Assembly: GCF_015832195.1 (NCBI RefSeq) | Contig: NC_052027.1 | Span: 18,822,688 to 18,886,687 of the forward strand | Length of the DNA: 64,000 nt | Direction: 5' to 3' | DNA from: Motacilla alba alba | Taxonomy: Eukaryota; Chordata; Aves; Passeriformes; Motacillidae | In this document: positions 10,871 to 24,188 of the stretch, in pieces | How positions within the stretch are numbered: the first letter of the stretch is position 1 | Layout of the letters: each line of letters starts with the position of its first letter | Notes under the pieces: model-generated | Database searches by the model: none | What the model saw: only the letters and a program-made list of their open reading frames with translations | Told to the model about the DNA's origin: nothing | Translations under genes and position numbers: made by a program

Positions 10871-13800
10871 TGTTGTGTGCTTTCTGAGACATCTCTCTGC
10901 AGCACAACCATTATTTCCTTGCAGTAGGAGCAACCAGAAAGGGGCAAGCAGGAGGGGAAAAACCAGTTTGTAGAATTTGGTGCCAGTGGTGGGGAAGGAA
11001 AGGAGGAAAGGATCTTTAGGGCTGCAGAAAACACAGGCAGGACCAGGAGCTGCTGTGGCCATGAAGCTCAGGAATAGGTTTATTGGTTTTTATTTTGGTT
11101 ATTAGGGAAAAACCCTCAATCCAAATTCAGTTTGTCTTGTTAGGTTTTCCCCCACCGATCCTATACATTTATAAATTTCTCAAAACCCATTCTAGTTGTG
11201 GTGAAAAAACCAAAATAAATTGCTGGTTTTTAGTATGGGCCATTCTCTGGCTCAGGAAGAAAATCAAATGAGACAAGAGCAGACCTTGGGTGGGTAAAGA
11301 ATCTTGGGTGGTTTCAGCAGGAGCTGTTTGTGTGAGTAAGCAGAAATGTGGGAGACTGGTTTTGGAATAAGCATTTCAAGGTGTCTAAGCCTTGTTTAAG
11401 CAGAATTTAAAACACTGAAGGTCACCTCTGCCATTGGAAAATCTAAAAGAAATATCAGTTCAGCCTAGTGCAAGGCTGAGCCTCTGCAGTGATAAAATTT
11501 TGTTGTTAAAATCTAGAGCAGGGACACATGAGAGAAGTGGAAATTATGTTCTTATTCTTATGAAAGGGCAGGTTATGGTTCCCAAAGTGTCCGTGCAGAA
11601 AACAAAAGATATTTTCTGTATTTTCTGTTTACAATTCTGCTGATTAGAACAGAGGTCAGGGAGGGAAACAAATCCTCTGCAACACTAAATGTCTACCCAC
11701 TTAAATGATTTTTTAAAAATTTATTTCCCCCATATAAAAGTTGCTTACTCAGTGACAGCTGTTTGAATAGAATGGGGACAGTTTTCTCTGACATCCAGGA
11801 GATTTTATTTTGAGTTGTGCTGAGTGGATGCTCAGTATATTTCCACTTCCCCAGCTGGAAAATGGGCTCATGGTGAGAAGAATGTGAGCTGTGCTCTCAG
11901 CAGCTTATTTCTTGGAATAATTGTATTTAAAGGAAGACATGTGAAGATATGGTATTGAAAACACTCTTTAAAAAGAGGAAAATCTTCATTTGATACCTCT
12001 ATTTCCATAAATCATTGACAGAATTGACTCCTGCTGGAACAGAGTTCAGCATTTCAGCTCTGCTGTATCTGCATGAGCTACTCAGCCTATTTCATCTATT
12101 CTGAAATAGAACCTATTTAATCTAATCTAAATTTTATCTCCTGCTAATAAAGTACTAAAATGAAAAATACTAAAATATTACATCAATAAAATTATATTAA
12201 TAAAACTTTAATTATTTTATTAATTATTTTATACTAATAAAATTTATTACCTTCCTAAATGTTATGTCCTATTTAATGAGAAATAATTAAAATGTGTCAG
12301 ACTGATATGATAATGAGGGGGAGTTTAGGGCTGAGGCTGTGGAAGGGGCTCTGCTCACCCTCATCCCTCTCACAACAATCTTGTGCCCTCCCTGTGCTCT
12401 CCCTGCTGTGCCTGGTTTGTGCCACAGAGTTTGGGACCAGGACCCCCCAGCATGTGCTGGGTGCTGCACAAACCCAGCCCTGCCACCCCTCAGCTGGATT
12501 TCCAAATTTGCTCTCCCGTCAGTGGGCAGAGCTGATGTAAATGATGTTTTTAACTAATTGATAGCCAGGTATCATTCCAGCTGGTGGAAAACAGCAGCAC
12601 TGCAGCTGGAAAGAAATTCTGCTGACAGCTTACGTATTCCATAGAGCTTCAGGAGTCTGAGCCTTGAAACAGCCTGGGAATTGATTCTCCTGGAGGAAAG
12701 GGTTTGTGTTTTTACCCAACTTGTCTTGGTGAGCCCAGAACTTCCTTCAGCAGAAGAGGATGGGAATGTGCATAAAGCCCAGAAAGTCCTGCAGCAGAGG
12801 GTGAAATCATCCCTCAGTCAGGATCCTCCTTATTAGAAAAACAAGGGAACTATTTTACAAAATAAGGCTGATAGAGAGGGCAGGGCTGCTCAGAAATATC
12901 AGGTTTATTATACTTTCCTAAAGGTATTAAATACGTGGAGATTATGCTGGTAATAGTGAATGAACAGCTTCTGGTACCATTCCCTTTGCCTTTTATCAAG
13001 GGTGATTACACTCTGACTCGGCAGAAAGGTTAAAATTCAGGTTTCAGGTTTGGAGTTCTTTTGATTAGTTTTTCCCTTTTTTTTTACTTTATTAAGCATC
13101 AGTTTAACAAAATTTGCTGCTATTATCTAGATGCTGATGCCTGAGAGGCAGTAGGGAGGTAATTGTTTTGTTTACATTCCACAGGGCCTCTAAATGTCTT
13201 TTAATGACCGTGTTCCCTGGACTGTAGCATTAATTCCATGGGCTGGAACACTGAATTTGAGCAATTGAGTGCCTCAGACACCTTCCAGCAGGATAATTCC
13301 GCATTTGTTTTCCTGCAGCTCGCAGTTTTCCTTGGAGCAGAGATTTGCTCCCACTAACTAACCCAATCAGACTCTATTTATTTATTTCTGAGCTGACAAC
13401 CTGTAATTAAGCCGGCTGTAATTTCCCAAGGGGACTTGTCAGACATTTTTCCACCCACTGTGTGGAAGCTCAGGTTCTGCACTCCCAAAGTGCTGAAACC
13501 ACAGCGGGGGAGGGCTTGGCATCAATACTTAGTGGGAAGGAGGTTAGAAGGTTCCCCTTTCCAGTAATTTGGAACTTTGCTGAGTTCCTCAAGCACAGAA
13601 TATGTGAATAAACCAGAAAAACACGAATAAACCATAAATAAAAGCACCTGTGAGTGCTGCCTGAATGGAAAGACAGGTCTGCAGTCCAGTGAATATTCAG
13701 CACTGGCTTTGCTGGCATTGCCATGAAAAGGGAAAAGAGAAAACCCAAAGCCAGACCAGTTTATGGCAGGATTTACTCGTGCTGCATGCAGAATATTTGC

Positions 13801-16556
13801 ATATATTTTCCACACACACCATATGGCAATTATTCAGATTGCAGCAGCCCGGTGTTAGGAACTTATGTTGTTTTTTTCTGCGTGTAGGTCAAATACAGAT
13901 TGATGTGCTGATCAGTTTGGTGCAAGTTTTGTTTGTTTCATGCCTCACCTTTCAGTAATCAAAATTTTGCCCTTTTCAGTTTTGAAGGGTTGAGTCATTT
14001 GCCTTTGAACATTTTGCCTTCAGTCAGAAGCCAAGTATTTTATAAAGAGCAGAATTAAAACGGAAGGAAAAACACATAGTCTCTTACAGCTGAACTACAA
14101 AGATGCAGAGCTTGGACATTTGTTTGAACCAACAGAATTTTGTATTCTTAACAGTGCTTTATTTGCAAACTCAAGTTTTTGATGTGCCATCCTTCATCTG
14201 GGGGCTGCCTCAAGAGCATAAAATAATTCCTAATTCTTCTGTCGCATCCCCAGAAGTGGGGTAGCCTACGAAAATAAAATTTCACAGTCACATTAATCAA
14301 ATCTTTTATTAATTTGCATGGCAGTCCATGGATTATCAAAGGTCTGAGTCAGCATTCAGCTCCCAACTTCAAAGGAGGAATATTCAGATTAAAGCAGAGT
14401 GGATGAGTCACCTCACCAGCTTCTGGAATGTGCTTTTTATCAAGGCAAAGCAATGCTGAAGCTCAGGATATTTGGGAAAAGAGAGATGCTCTGAATAAGT
14501 TAGCTTGGGGCAAATACAAGGTAATGCAGATTTCAGGCTTCCCGTGGGTGAGGAATTATTGGAATCTTCTTAGGCTTATCCTGCACCAGGAACTCTTGTC
14601 CAGTCTGCAGAAACCAATTAACTGAACAGGCACCACCATGTGCAGAAAGCAACAGAAAATGAGATATTCCATGGCAGTGAACTGAATTTATATCCGTGTG
14701 GTATGGGAGCAGTAAATACACCCATGATGGATTCTTCCTGGGATTCTTCCTCCATTTTTTTTCTGGGGCTTTTTGCTGTGGTTTAAATATCTGCTCCATT
14801 TTCCATCATGGTATTCCTCACAGATTTATGTGTTCAGGAGTTTTAATCCTTCCCTGATTTTTTCCAAATATATATATATATATATTTAAATTGAATTCCT
14901 ACATATTGTTTATTTGCCAGTCCAGTCATTTTAGTCCCAGCTGGAACTTATTCAGGCAAGTTTTTGAGGTCCCTGTGAGAATGGGGATGAACCTGGCTAA
15001 TATCTGTATTTTCCATTGATTATCTTTTCCACAACATGACATAAGCATAGGAATTAGAGAAATTTCATGTTAAAGAGAAATTAAAGAGGAATGTCTAAAT
15101 TAACATGTTAATTCTGCAAGTTCCTGAGGAAACAGAGAATAATCCTTTCAGGACCAGAGTTGCGTGTGGAGCACACTAAAGCAACATTATGTGTAGTGTA
15201 AGTGACAACACTTGGGGATTATTTTGCTTGTCAGCAGCAAATCACACCTAAATTATATTAAACATTATTATCAAATGACATTTTGACATCTGAGTATAGT
15301 CATGATAGCATTCCCAGCAAAATGGGCCTGGAAGGACTTCAGGTACCTGATGCTTATCTTCTTTGCACTTCTTGTTCCTTCTGTATTCATTTTTACTTTA
15401 AAAATAAAAAAAGTTATAAGCAAGTTCTTTAGTAGAGCTGTTGCAAATGTGCTGCACTTCAAGTAAAATTTTGGCAGCAGAGGTGGCTCAAATTTTGTAG
15501 TAGTTCATCTGCTCCTGAGTGATAAAGGCCCAGACAAGCTCCAGGACATTAGTCACTGCTTTCTGCAGATTGCTGATTTCCCTTTTTTCCTCTTTTTTAA
15601 ACTGTTCAAGCATTACTGATGTTAATTTGTGCATACAGCCTCAAAGATAAGCTGTGAAATGAGAAATGGAATTTGCTTTGCACAGCTCCAGAGCTGGGAG
15701 GATGAAAAACACTGCCCAGAATTGATGGCTTTTGAGAGATGTGGAGGTCAGGCCCAAGCGCCATCATTTGGCATCACAGCTGTCTGTTGGAAATCTGATT
15801 TTTCAGAGGAGCTAGAGCTGTAAAAACGAGAATAATTCCACACCTTTCTTTTTTTCCCCTTGTCCAGGTGTTTGTTCTGTAGAATACCCGTGGCTGCATT
15901 CTGCTTGTGGTGGTTTTTTAAAAATATTGATGTTTTGAGGTGGCTCCTCCAGAAGTTGTTGCCTCTCGAGCTGGTAATTCATTTCCATCTGTTAATTCCA
16001 GAAGTGAAAGTTTGTTGTCATCCTCAGTTTGTTTTTTGTTGTTTTTTTTTAAGGGAAACTTGCAAATCTTGGGGGGAACAGCAAAGGTTGCAAACCCTTT
16101 GGAATCCTCCCAGCAGGACACGGTGTCAGATGATCCATCTCCTCCATGGGATCCCATCTGTCGTGTCTGTGCACTGAGAAGTTCCCATTTCTCAAAGCCA
16201 GAGCTGAGGAGCTGAAGGAATTGTGCATTCTTTATGCCAGAAGAAAAGCTCTGCTGCCCATTTGTGTCTAGCACTTCGCAGATGCCTCAGAACCCCAACA
16301 TTTCTCAGAGCAAGCGGTTCCAAAGTGCCGTTGGTGTTCATGGCTGGGTCTCCTGCCATCATCTCCTCTGAAATTTGTATTTTCTGCTGAAACATGATCA
16401 ACACACCTTCTATAACATAGCATTTACAGTTCTCAGAGCTGAAAGACAGTGAAATCTGGATTTAAGAGGCAGAGTGGGCCATGGCTGTGTGAGAGGTTTT
16501 GGCCCAGGTTTTTGGAGCTGAAGGTGGTCAGTTGCTTTCAGCTACCATTTTGGATT

Positions 16557-16634
16557 ACTGGCTTATTTAATTATTGTTTAATCATTATTTAATTATTATT
16601 TATTTAATTTTTATCTAATTATTATTTAATTTGG
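16557..16634. repeat. TTATTTAATTA-type AT repeat
   Basis: About 75 bp in which the words TTATTTAATTA and TTATTTAATTT recur with small changes. It is a simple-sequence tract. Confidence 0.75.
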
Positions 16635-19614
16635 ATTATTCCCTGTTAATGATGGTCCTGTTCTTCATTCACAGTTTATACCTGACAGCACTAACTTTTA
16701 TCTGCTAGAGTCAGGCAGATTTAGGACTTTTGCCACAATACAAATTTTTTTTTCTTAAATATTTTTTTTTTACAGGATACTTGTCCAGTTTTATTCAAAA
16801 TTGTTTTTCCAACAAAAATATGCTTTCTCTGATAAAAAAAAAGTTGGATTTTAGAAATAATACAACAGCAGGTTTTTACAGGTTTAGCTAACAATTTCTT
16901 TCTGCTAGTGCAAAAAATGGAGTTGAAACATTAAAAAAACAAACTGCAGGGCACAGCCAGATTTCAGATGTATTCAGAATGTTCTGTTACAAATGATGCA
17001 ACTTGCTAATTGCTTTTAAATTAGGGTATTTGTGCCCATGGTGATTACTGCAGAGCATCATTTAGAGTCGAAAAGCTGGAGTGGTGTCCTAATTGAGGTT
17101 TGATTTGCAAGAAATACTTGAAAAACTTGCTGCTGTGGACCTGCAGTGATATTTTAAATTTCCAGTGGCTCTCAGGAAGCTCTCCTTCCAAAAATGTTGT
17201 CAGTATTAGGTGACAACTCAGCAGAAAGTAAGGTCTGGGTTGGGTGGAATGGTTGGTTCAGAAGTGTAAATAATTTCTTAATCTACCTCCAAGAAATTGC
17301 TTCAAGGTGTTTTAAAGGGTTTGTTTTGGTTTAAAAATTTGGGTCTGGTCCATATTAACAATATTAACATATATCGAAAATTTTAAACATTAATATTAAA
17401 TATAAAATTGTATTATTATATTAATAGTAAACATAAAAAGGTTACCAAAATAACAGCACAAAAAAAGAAGAAGCTGTTGATTGACAAGAAGCCCCTGGTG
17501 CAATGTACAATATTCACTGTGGGGAGTCAAAGAGGAGGATGAAAGAGGAAGTATTTTATTTCTCTACCTGAGAAAATAAATATTCCTCAAAAAATTCCAT
17601 CATTAGAAAACCAGAACTAAAAAAATTACAGGTTTTTTAATGATCTGTAGATCATAGCCTGTAGCATACCCCAATGATTGCATTTTTCTTGAAGAAATCT
17701 TGCTGCTGTAACCGTGGTCCTTCAAGCATTAGTACAATTTACTTTCAGCACATGTTTTTGAGAAACTCCTTCTCTTTTCTGTGCCATGAATTCGCTCTGA
17801 TTTCTCTGGCACAGTCAGGACTTATGAAATACAATCCTGGTATTTCAATAATCACTACTAAGTGCTGCTGTTAAAGGCCTTATTTGTTTACACATCTTTT
17901 TTTAATGGCCAGAAACTAAACCCAGGAAGGGCACAGAAACTATCTTCATGGATTTAATTTTTCTTTGAAGTCAGGGACAGTTTGTTCAATTTGAAATTTT
18001 CTCCTGTGTTTTGATCCAAATGAAGACACTCCCTGCCAAATTAACTATGAATATTAAAGAACTCTACAGATAATATTGCCCAAAAGACATTTTCCTTTAT
18101 GTCTTCAGCTGTGTCTTCATTATATCCAGGATGTTTACAAAGGGAAAAGATGATTTCTACCCTCTTTGTTTAATTTTTGGATTTGTGGGTTCAAATTCTA
18201 GGAATGCCTCTCACATTCCATGGTCAGAGTGGGGCAAAGTGAAGGAAGAATATTAAAATCTCATTTCTGTGGTTTTTACCTAATTCATACTTTCTTACTG
18301 TGTAGCCTTGGTTACTCCACTGTTGAGCTTTTCCATCCTCCCCTTTTACCCTTGGCTTGTCACAGACTTCTGGTGACCTGTGAAGGGCACATCCCCCCTG
18401 CTGCTGAGTGAAAACCAAAATAAAAGCATCAATATCATTTCTGGGAAAGCAGGCGAGTGCAGAGAGCATTTCTAATTCACACATAATTTAACCAGAGGCA
18501 AGGAGAAGTTATTTTCCGAGCTGACTTATTTTTACCTGAGAACAAAAATCTAGACAGGAGCTGTGAAGTCTGTTCAGTGGAGCGGTTAAACCCTCAGGAA
18601 CCCTGTGGCTGCTGGGGGAGGTCGTTTTTAATTTCTGTTGTGTGTTGCATTTTCTGTTGATGGCACCAACAGTTGCTGTCCCCGGGGTGTGGAACTGGTT
18701 TGAATTTGAACAAGGTGGCTGTGCAGAAGTTTTGTGAGCTGTTATGGAAATTCAGCAACACCGGGTACTCGATTGCTTGGCATCTGTTTGTGTTCTTGCA
18801 TCTCTGTGTTCTTGTTTAATGCTTTTTAACTTTGCATTCTAGATCACACCACTTAGGCCAGTAATTTCAGTCAGAGCAGCACCTTAGAAGGAAACATGGA
18901 TGATGAAAGATTCTTGATCTGTCTGTGGTTTAAGTCAGTCATTATTTCATGTGCTGATTTCAGTTAACCTTGGAAACAGGGTTGCTCTCCTGTCTCCATT
19001 AAGTATTTCCAGGAGCACAGATATAAATCAAGGGCTTGAATGCTCATAAACTTTTTATTGTTGCTAAATGTCCACAGAATGCTCATCTTCCACCTCCACC
19101 TCTTTTGCTGCCGTGCTCTGTCCTTTCTCCAGACTCCAAGGAATAAGCAGCTGGCACTGGGAAAAGCCTGGGGAATCTGTCCTGCCTGCCAGAGCTCCAG
19201 CAGCATTTGGGCAACGCCCCCAGGGTGGGATTTTGGGGTTGCCTGGTCTTCAATGATCCTTGCAGGTCCTTTCCCCCTCAGGATACTCTGTGATTCCCTG
19301 ATTTTGTTTGCCAGACATGGGGCATCTTTTCCCCAAGTCCTGGCCAGCAGATCCCATGAGATACCAGCAGGAATGTGGTGCATGAGAGCAAAGAAATTTG
19401 AATATCACAAAGAGAGCAAATGGTTTAAGGCTTTCAGCAGAGATGCCCTTGTTCCAGGTGCTGCCTCTGGCTTTGTAGCCCAGGGATTATTCTAAAGGAG
19501 CCTGTGGAGGGTGACTGAAAAACCAAATGCATTAAAGTTGCATTGCTCTCCACATGGGTGAATTCCTAAATAGATGGAGAATCCAGAAATAATTCCAAGG
19601 GGGTGGAGAGCTCT

Positions 19615-20007
19615 TGTATTTGCCGTGTGCCTCGTGGCAGGGAATGATGAGTCTGACTCCATGTTCTCAGAAGGTTAATTTATTATTTTATGATACTATG
19701 TTATATTAAAGAATACTAAACTATACTAACTAAATAATACAGAAAGGATACTTACTGAATGCTGAAAGATAATAATGAAACTCGTGACTCTCTCCAGAGT
19801 CCTGACACAGCTTGGCCCTGATTGGCCAAAGAGTCAAAATTCACAGCAGAACCCAATGAAACTGTGGGTGAACAATCTCCAAACACATTCCACATGAGCA
19901 CAGCACAGGAGAAGTAAATGAGATAAGAATTGTTTTCCTTTTTCTCTGAGGTTTCTCAGGAGAAAAATCCTGGGTGAAGAGATTTTTCAGAAAATATGGT
20001 GGTGACA
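19615..20007 (-). mobile_element. Endogenous retrovirus LTR, family 2 copy
   Basis: On the minus strand it starts TGTCACCACCATATTTTC (20007) and ends ...GCAAATACA (19615), a standard TG...CA LTR. It matches 32232-32655 over most of its length, including the blocks CTGACTCCATGTTCTCAGAA and GAAACTCGTGACTCTCTCC. It is distantly similar to the LTR at 23791-24182. I recognise this as an abundant passerine LTR type. No matching target-site duplication was visible. It is antisense to SYN2. Confidence 0.85.
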
Positions 20008-20356
20008 GGGAACAGCCTTCCTAGAGGGATTCACCACATCCAGCCCTTCCTCACAGCCTCACTGCTGTGTGTTCCCCAGGTCCTGGCTGCCCTGCCCCAG
20101 CTGGGAACTGCAGTGTGAGTGTGCTGGGGCCGTGTCCCAGTGCCAGCAGCAGGTGCTGAGCCTTGCCTGGCACTGGGAACAGCTCAGCAGGAGCTGGCAG
20201 CAGCGCTGGGGACACCATGTGTGTGCCCAGACACTCGGGAGGCAGCACAGAGCAAATGTCCACTCGCAGCCCAGCACAGGGCTCTGCTTGACTGCCCTTC
20301 TCTCGTACTCCTGCTCCTGGCTCAGGGAGGAGGAAGGAGCCAGCTGGGAATGTCCC

Positions 20357-20995
20357 TGTCAGGAAAATAAACCCACAATCACCAGAGGTTTCTGTCCAGA
20401 AAGAAGACAGAGGAGTCTTTTTACTTTATTCAGATAAAGGGAGAGGCCATGGGGCATTCCCCTGGGGTCTCTCCCATTTTTGGAGGGCACAGCCTCCTTT
20501 TTATCCCAATTTCCCAGCCACATTTCCCTTCTCTCTTTCCCCATTGGCTGAGGTACTTGAGAGGCACAGACTTCCCAAATCACCCGATACCAGAGATTTC
20601 CCTCCACTGTATAACCCTCCCTTTAAATTGTTAATTCTTATGGAATTTAGAGGTTTTCCCCATTGTTCCTTTCATCTTTCAATATCCAATTTCATTTATC
20701 AGCCAACCTACAGTTTGTTTGTAAAGGCAAATCTCTTTTTCCAGACAACAATCAGTGGAACCCTTCCCATTGCTTCTTTTATCTCTCAGTGCTGGTTTTC
20801 TCTACCAGCAGCCCCACAGCTGGTTTGGAAAGACAGATCCCTCATTCCTCTCATCCCTATCACAGCACAGCCTGGCTCTTTGTGCAGAGATCTCCTCGTG
20901 CTTCTGCAGGGAATGACTGCAAGGGAAACACAGGAGGAAGGGTTCAGAGTGGTATCCAAAATCACATTGAGGCGCTTGGCTTGTTTGGATGATGT
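20357..20995 (-). mobile_element. Probable endogenous retrovirus LTR, third type
   Basis: On the minus strand the segment ends ...TTATTTTCCTGACA at 20357 and carries an AATAAAG hexamer in TCTGAATAAAGTAAAAAG (about 20420-20436), the usual layout of R/U5 near the 3' end of an LTR. The remainder up to about 20995 is similar in style to passerine U3 regions, but I could not fix the 5' boundary. It is antisense to SYN2. Confidence 0.6.
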
Positions 20996-22499
20996 GTTGT
21001 CCAGCTATTGACCTGTGAAGAGATGCTGGTTTAGGTATTTTTGTACTTCCTTGTATTATTTTCACAGAGTTAAATGGATTGTAAGGTTCCAGCTCTCCCT
21101 CAAATTTAGTTGGAAGTGCCCAGATAGGTTCCAGGGCTACAGGGTGATCACAAAAGCCTGGCTTTTGTGGGAAGCTGAATTAACTTTCTCAGTAAAAACT
21201 CTGTTTGTGAATGAAGTTCATCAGTCTAAATACACCTTCTGTGTGATTTCCCTTCCTATTTCAGTGAGAAAAGCATATGACAGGTGGTTGATTTTTGGAG
21301 GTATTTGTCAGGATATCGAGTACAGCATAGCTGTTATATCTTAGGTGCCAGATGCAATTAATAATACTGGGAAATTATCACCTAAAGAACGACAATTAGT
21401 TTTAGTCTCAAGAACCAGGGGCAGGACATGACAGAAAATGGGTTTTGTTACCTGACTCAGACCTGCAATGCAAGAATTTTAGTTCCTGAACTACACGAGT
21501 AAGGCCTTACTAGCCTCACTTCAAATAATAATCACTTCAAATAATAATTTCTTCACAATTTTCTCAGTGTAAAAAAGATATTTATTGACAATTTATGTGC
21601 AGGTGTTCTGAACACAGCCCACCAGATGGGGCTGACTTTGGATGTGGAAATCTCTTGTGTGAAGCACCCCTCAGCATGTCCAAAAGTACCAAGATTAATT
21701 CTGGACATCCTACCCAACACAGTGAGAAATGTAGGAGTAGAATCCTACCAGTTACAATCCACAAGCTTGTCTTCTCCCAGCTGGAATAATTGTTATTAAT
21801 ATTTTTTAAATGTTAATTCATAATGATTTCTTTTTTGTGTGTGTGTGTGTGTTGAGTTTGTTCTCATCAGCTACTTCAGCTTTTACCATTTCATGACTTT
21901 ACAATAATTAACTTCACCATTATATATTTGTACCCAAAACATTCCCTCTCCTTGCTGGTGTGAGGAGGACACAAGTGAGGTGAGAAAAGCTGGTGCTCAG
22001 CAGGTAGAAAGGTCTGAGTCTGCTCTGCTGAGCCAAACAGAAATGTGAAGCTTGATTTTCCCCAGCTGCCAAGTGCTGCTGCTAATGGAAGCACTTGTTT
22101 TATTTTTGGGCTCTTCTGTGCCTGAGTGCCTCAATGGTGAAAATTGAGGCACGACTGCAGGGGAAGTCGTGCTGCAGGGCTGAAGCACAGCTCAGGGGAG
22201 AGAACAGGAACACCACAGCTCTTTGCTAAATATATGTTTCACAGGAGGAAGTGTATGTAAATAAGTGATGCTGGATTGATTTTGGCCCTTTTTTCTTTAA
22301 TTTATTCTCTGTATTCTTCACACATGGATTGGTAGCTCTGCAGCCTATTATTGTATTCATAGCTGGTTTTCCCAGTAATTTTCCCTATTTTTTCCCTAGG
22401 CAGAAAGACCAAAGTCTCTGTCCTATCTTGGTTCTCTCTGGGAACCAAGTCCCAAACCAGCCCTTTGAGAGCTCCCTGGTGATTTTTGTCAATTATGCT
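20996..22499. other. Intronic DNA, nothing recognised
   Basis: No exon or confident mobile element was seen. It includes a short (TG)n run at about 21836-21854. Confidence 0.45.
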
Positions 22500-22745
22500 T
22501 TGCTCAACTTTTGAGATAATATTAGTATAGGAAGTAATGTAAAGGTTGGTCTTTATTGGAGGCCTCCAGGGGCAGATATGGAAAAATCCACAAAAACCAC
22601 CCCCCAGTGGCATGAATACAGATATATAAATTCAGCAAATCAGAATAATTGACAAAAATCAACAATCAGGAGCACAAGTGGTGAGGCAATTCCTCCCCAC
22701 CAGTTCAACCCTTTCTAAATCCTCCCCCCTCAGGTAGGGCTAAAT
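22500..22745 (-). mobile_element. Probable LTR fragment with polyadenylation signal
   Basis: On the minus strand this reads GAGGCCTCCAATAAAGACC (about 22548-22566), a typical avian retroviral polyadenylation region, preceded by U3-like sequence. Neither LTR terminus could be placed, so it is treated as a fragment. Confidence 0.55.
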
Positions 22746-22905
22746 TTGTTGATGAAAATGTGTCTCACAGAGCTGTTTTTAGGGTGAGTTTTACACACCA
22801 CAGGACACTCAGGTGAGGTTCATATGCCGTGGGACACTCAGCACCTGCCACCCAGCACTGCAGCCCCCCAGCCTGCCCTGCTCCATTCCAGGCTGGAGAT
22901 TTTGA

Positions 22906-23317
22906 TGCCTTTGGGGGCCCCCGGAGCAGAGGGCAGGCAAGGTTCAGAGAATAAAGCGGGGATTTCTGAAAGCCTTCAGCAGGCACAGCTCGGGCAGCCA
23001 CGGCCTCCAGAGGCTGCTCCCAAGGCGGGCGATGGGCACGAGTTCCTCACACAATTATCAGTTTGGGCATTCCCATAGCAGGGGTTGATGCTCCAATTCC
23101 AGCTGCAGGTCATGCAGCCATTCACCCCCTGTTTGCTCCCCCAGGCACTTTTGGTTGTACTTTTTGGGGCCTGAAGCAAAGTAAAGGTGTCCTTGAGGTT
23201 CAGGAATTGTTGTGTCTGAATAAAGTGCAAGAATGGTGGCTGGCAGGCTGTGGAGTTTAGAGTTCTACACCTGAGCAGTCCAGGATCTGAAAAACATAAA
23301 AGCTAAAGCTTAAGGCA
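22906..23317 (-). mobile_element. Endogenous retrovirus LTR, family 1 copy B
   Basis: The termini TGCCTT (22906) and AAGGCA (23317) form a 6-bp inverted repeat, as expected of an LTR. The first 260 bp or so are nearly identical to 53939-54415, with only a handful of substitutions by eye, so B and C inserted more recently than copy A or come from the same subfamily. No exact target-site duplication was found. It is antisense to SYN2. Confidence 0.8.
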
Positions 23318-23784
23318 TCAATTTCCATGTGTGGCATGGAGAGGGGCACCATGGAGGCCTTTTGTGTTCTGCCTGGCCGTGCCAGCGCTGTGTCCCCGTG
23401 CAGTGACAGTGACAGTGCTCACCTGTGCTGGCCTGTCCCTGCTCTGCTCCTGCCAGGCTGCCCTGGCACCAGTCTCGGTGAGCAGTCAAGCTTGCCAGGG
23501 CTGTGAAAAACAGAATTCACCTCTTGGAATTTTTTATTCAAACGTTCTTGCTAACTTTCTGATGTTTTGGGAGCTCCTTTGTTTGACTTCTTCGCACTCC
23601 AGCTTATCTGCATGACATCCTGTGTGTCAGGCCAATATATTTTAATTCTTCTTGTGTCTCCATCCTGCTGTTTCACATCCTCTGATAAGACTTTAGTATG
23701 TCCTCCTTAATTTTAACGTGGTTTTCTCTAATTGTCCTCTGGTTTGTGTCACAGTTATCACTTGGACGGGTTGGTCAGTGCATG

Positions 23785-24188
23785 GCCTAATGTCACCACG
23801 ATATTTTTATGAAAATCCTTTGCCAGGATTTTCTTCTCCTGAGGAGCTGAGGAGCCTCAGGAAAGAAATGTAAACAATACCCATTGCTGTTGTGGAATGT
23901 AGCAGGTGCTTCCTTGATTGCTCCATGTGAGGTGTTTCTACTTAGTAACCAATCAAGGATGCAACTGAGTCAGATTCTCTAGTCAATTGCAAGACTTTGT
24001 TATTTATTCCATTCTATTCTTGTCTTGCCTTCTGATGATTCCTTTCTCTCTATTCTTTTAGTACAATTTTAGTTTAGCATTTTTAATATAATATATGTAA
24101 TAATGCAATAAATCAGCCTTGTAAAAAATAGAGTCAAAATTCTCATCTCTTCCCTCGTCCTGGCTGCCCTGCAAAGACCACAGCCTAA
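23785..24188 (+). mobile_element. Solo LTR with 6-bp target-site duplication GCCTAA
   Basis: The LTR runs from TGTCACCACG (23791) to ...GACCACA (24182). The hexamer GCCTAA stands immediately before (23785-23790) and after it (24183-24188), a perfect 6-bp target-site duplication. It contains AATAAA in a GCAATAAATC context (about 24108-24114). No internal retroviral sequence is attached, so it is a solo LTR left by recombination. A 6-bp duplication is typical of class II (ERVK-like) integrases. It is one of only two LTRs here in the same orientation as SYN2. Confidence 0.9.

Larger units (their letters stand above)
9617..19614. other. Long intronic stretch with only low-complexity tracts
   Basis: About 10 kb without a recognisable exon, RNA gene or confident mobile element. 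It contains AT-rich patches near 12120-12290, a (TA)8 run at about 14872-14887 and an AT-rich patch near 17340-17440. Two more distinct tracts are listed separately. Short open frames occur on both strands with no domain signatures. Confidence 0.5.

Noticed and set aside
19640..20012. GGGAA on both sides of the 19.6-kb LTR as a target-site duplication
   Set aside because: Most of the left GGGAA is also present in the related LTR at 32.2 kb, so it belongs to the element; the true end is nearer 19615.
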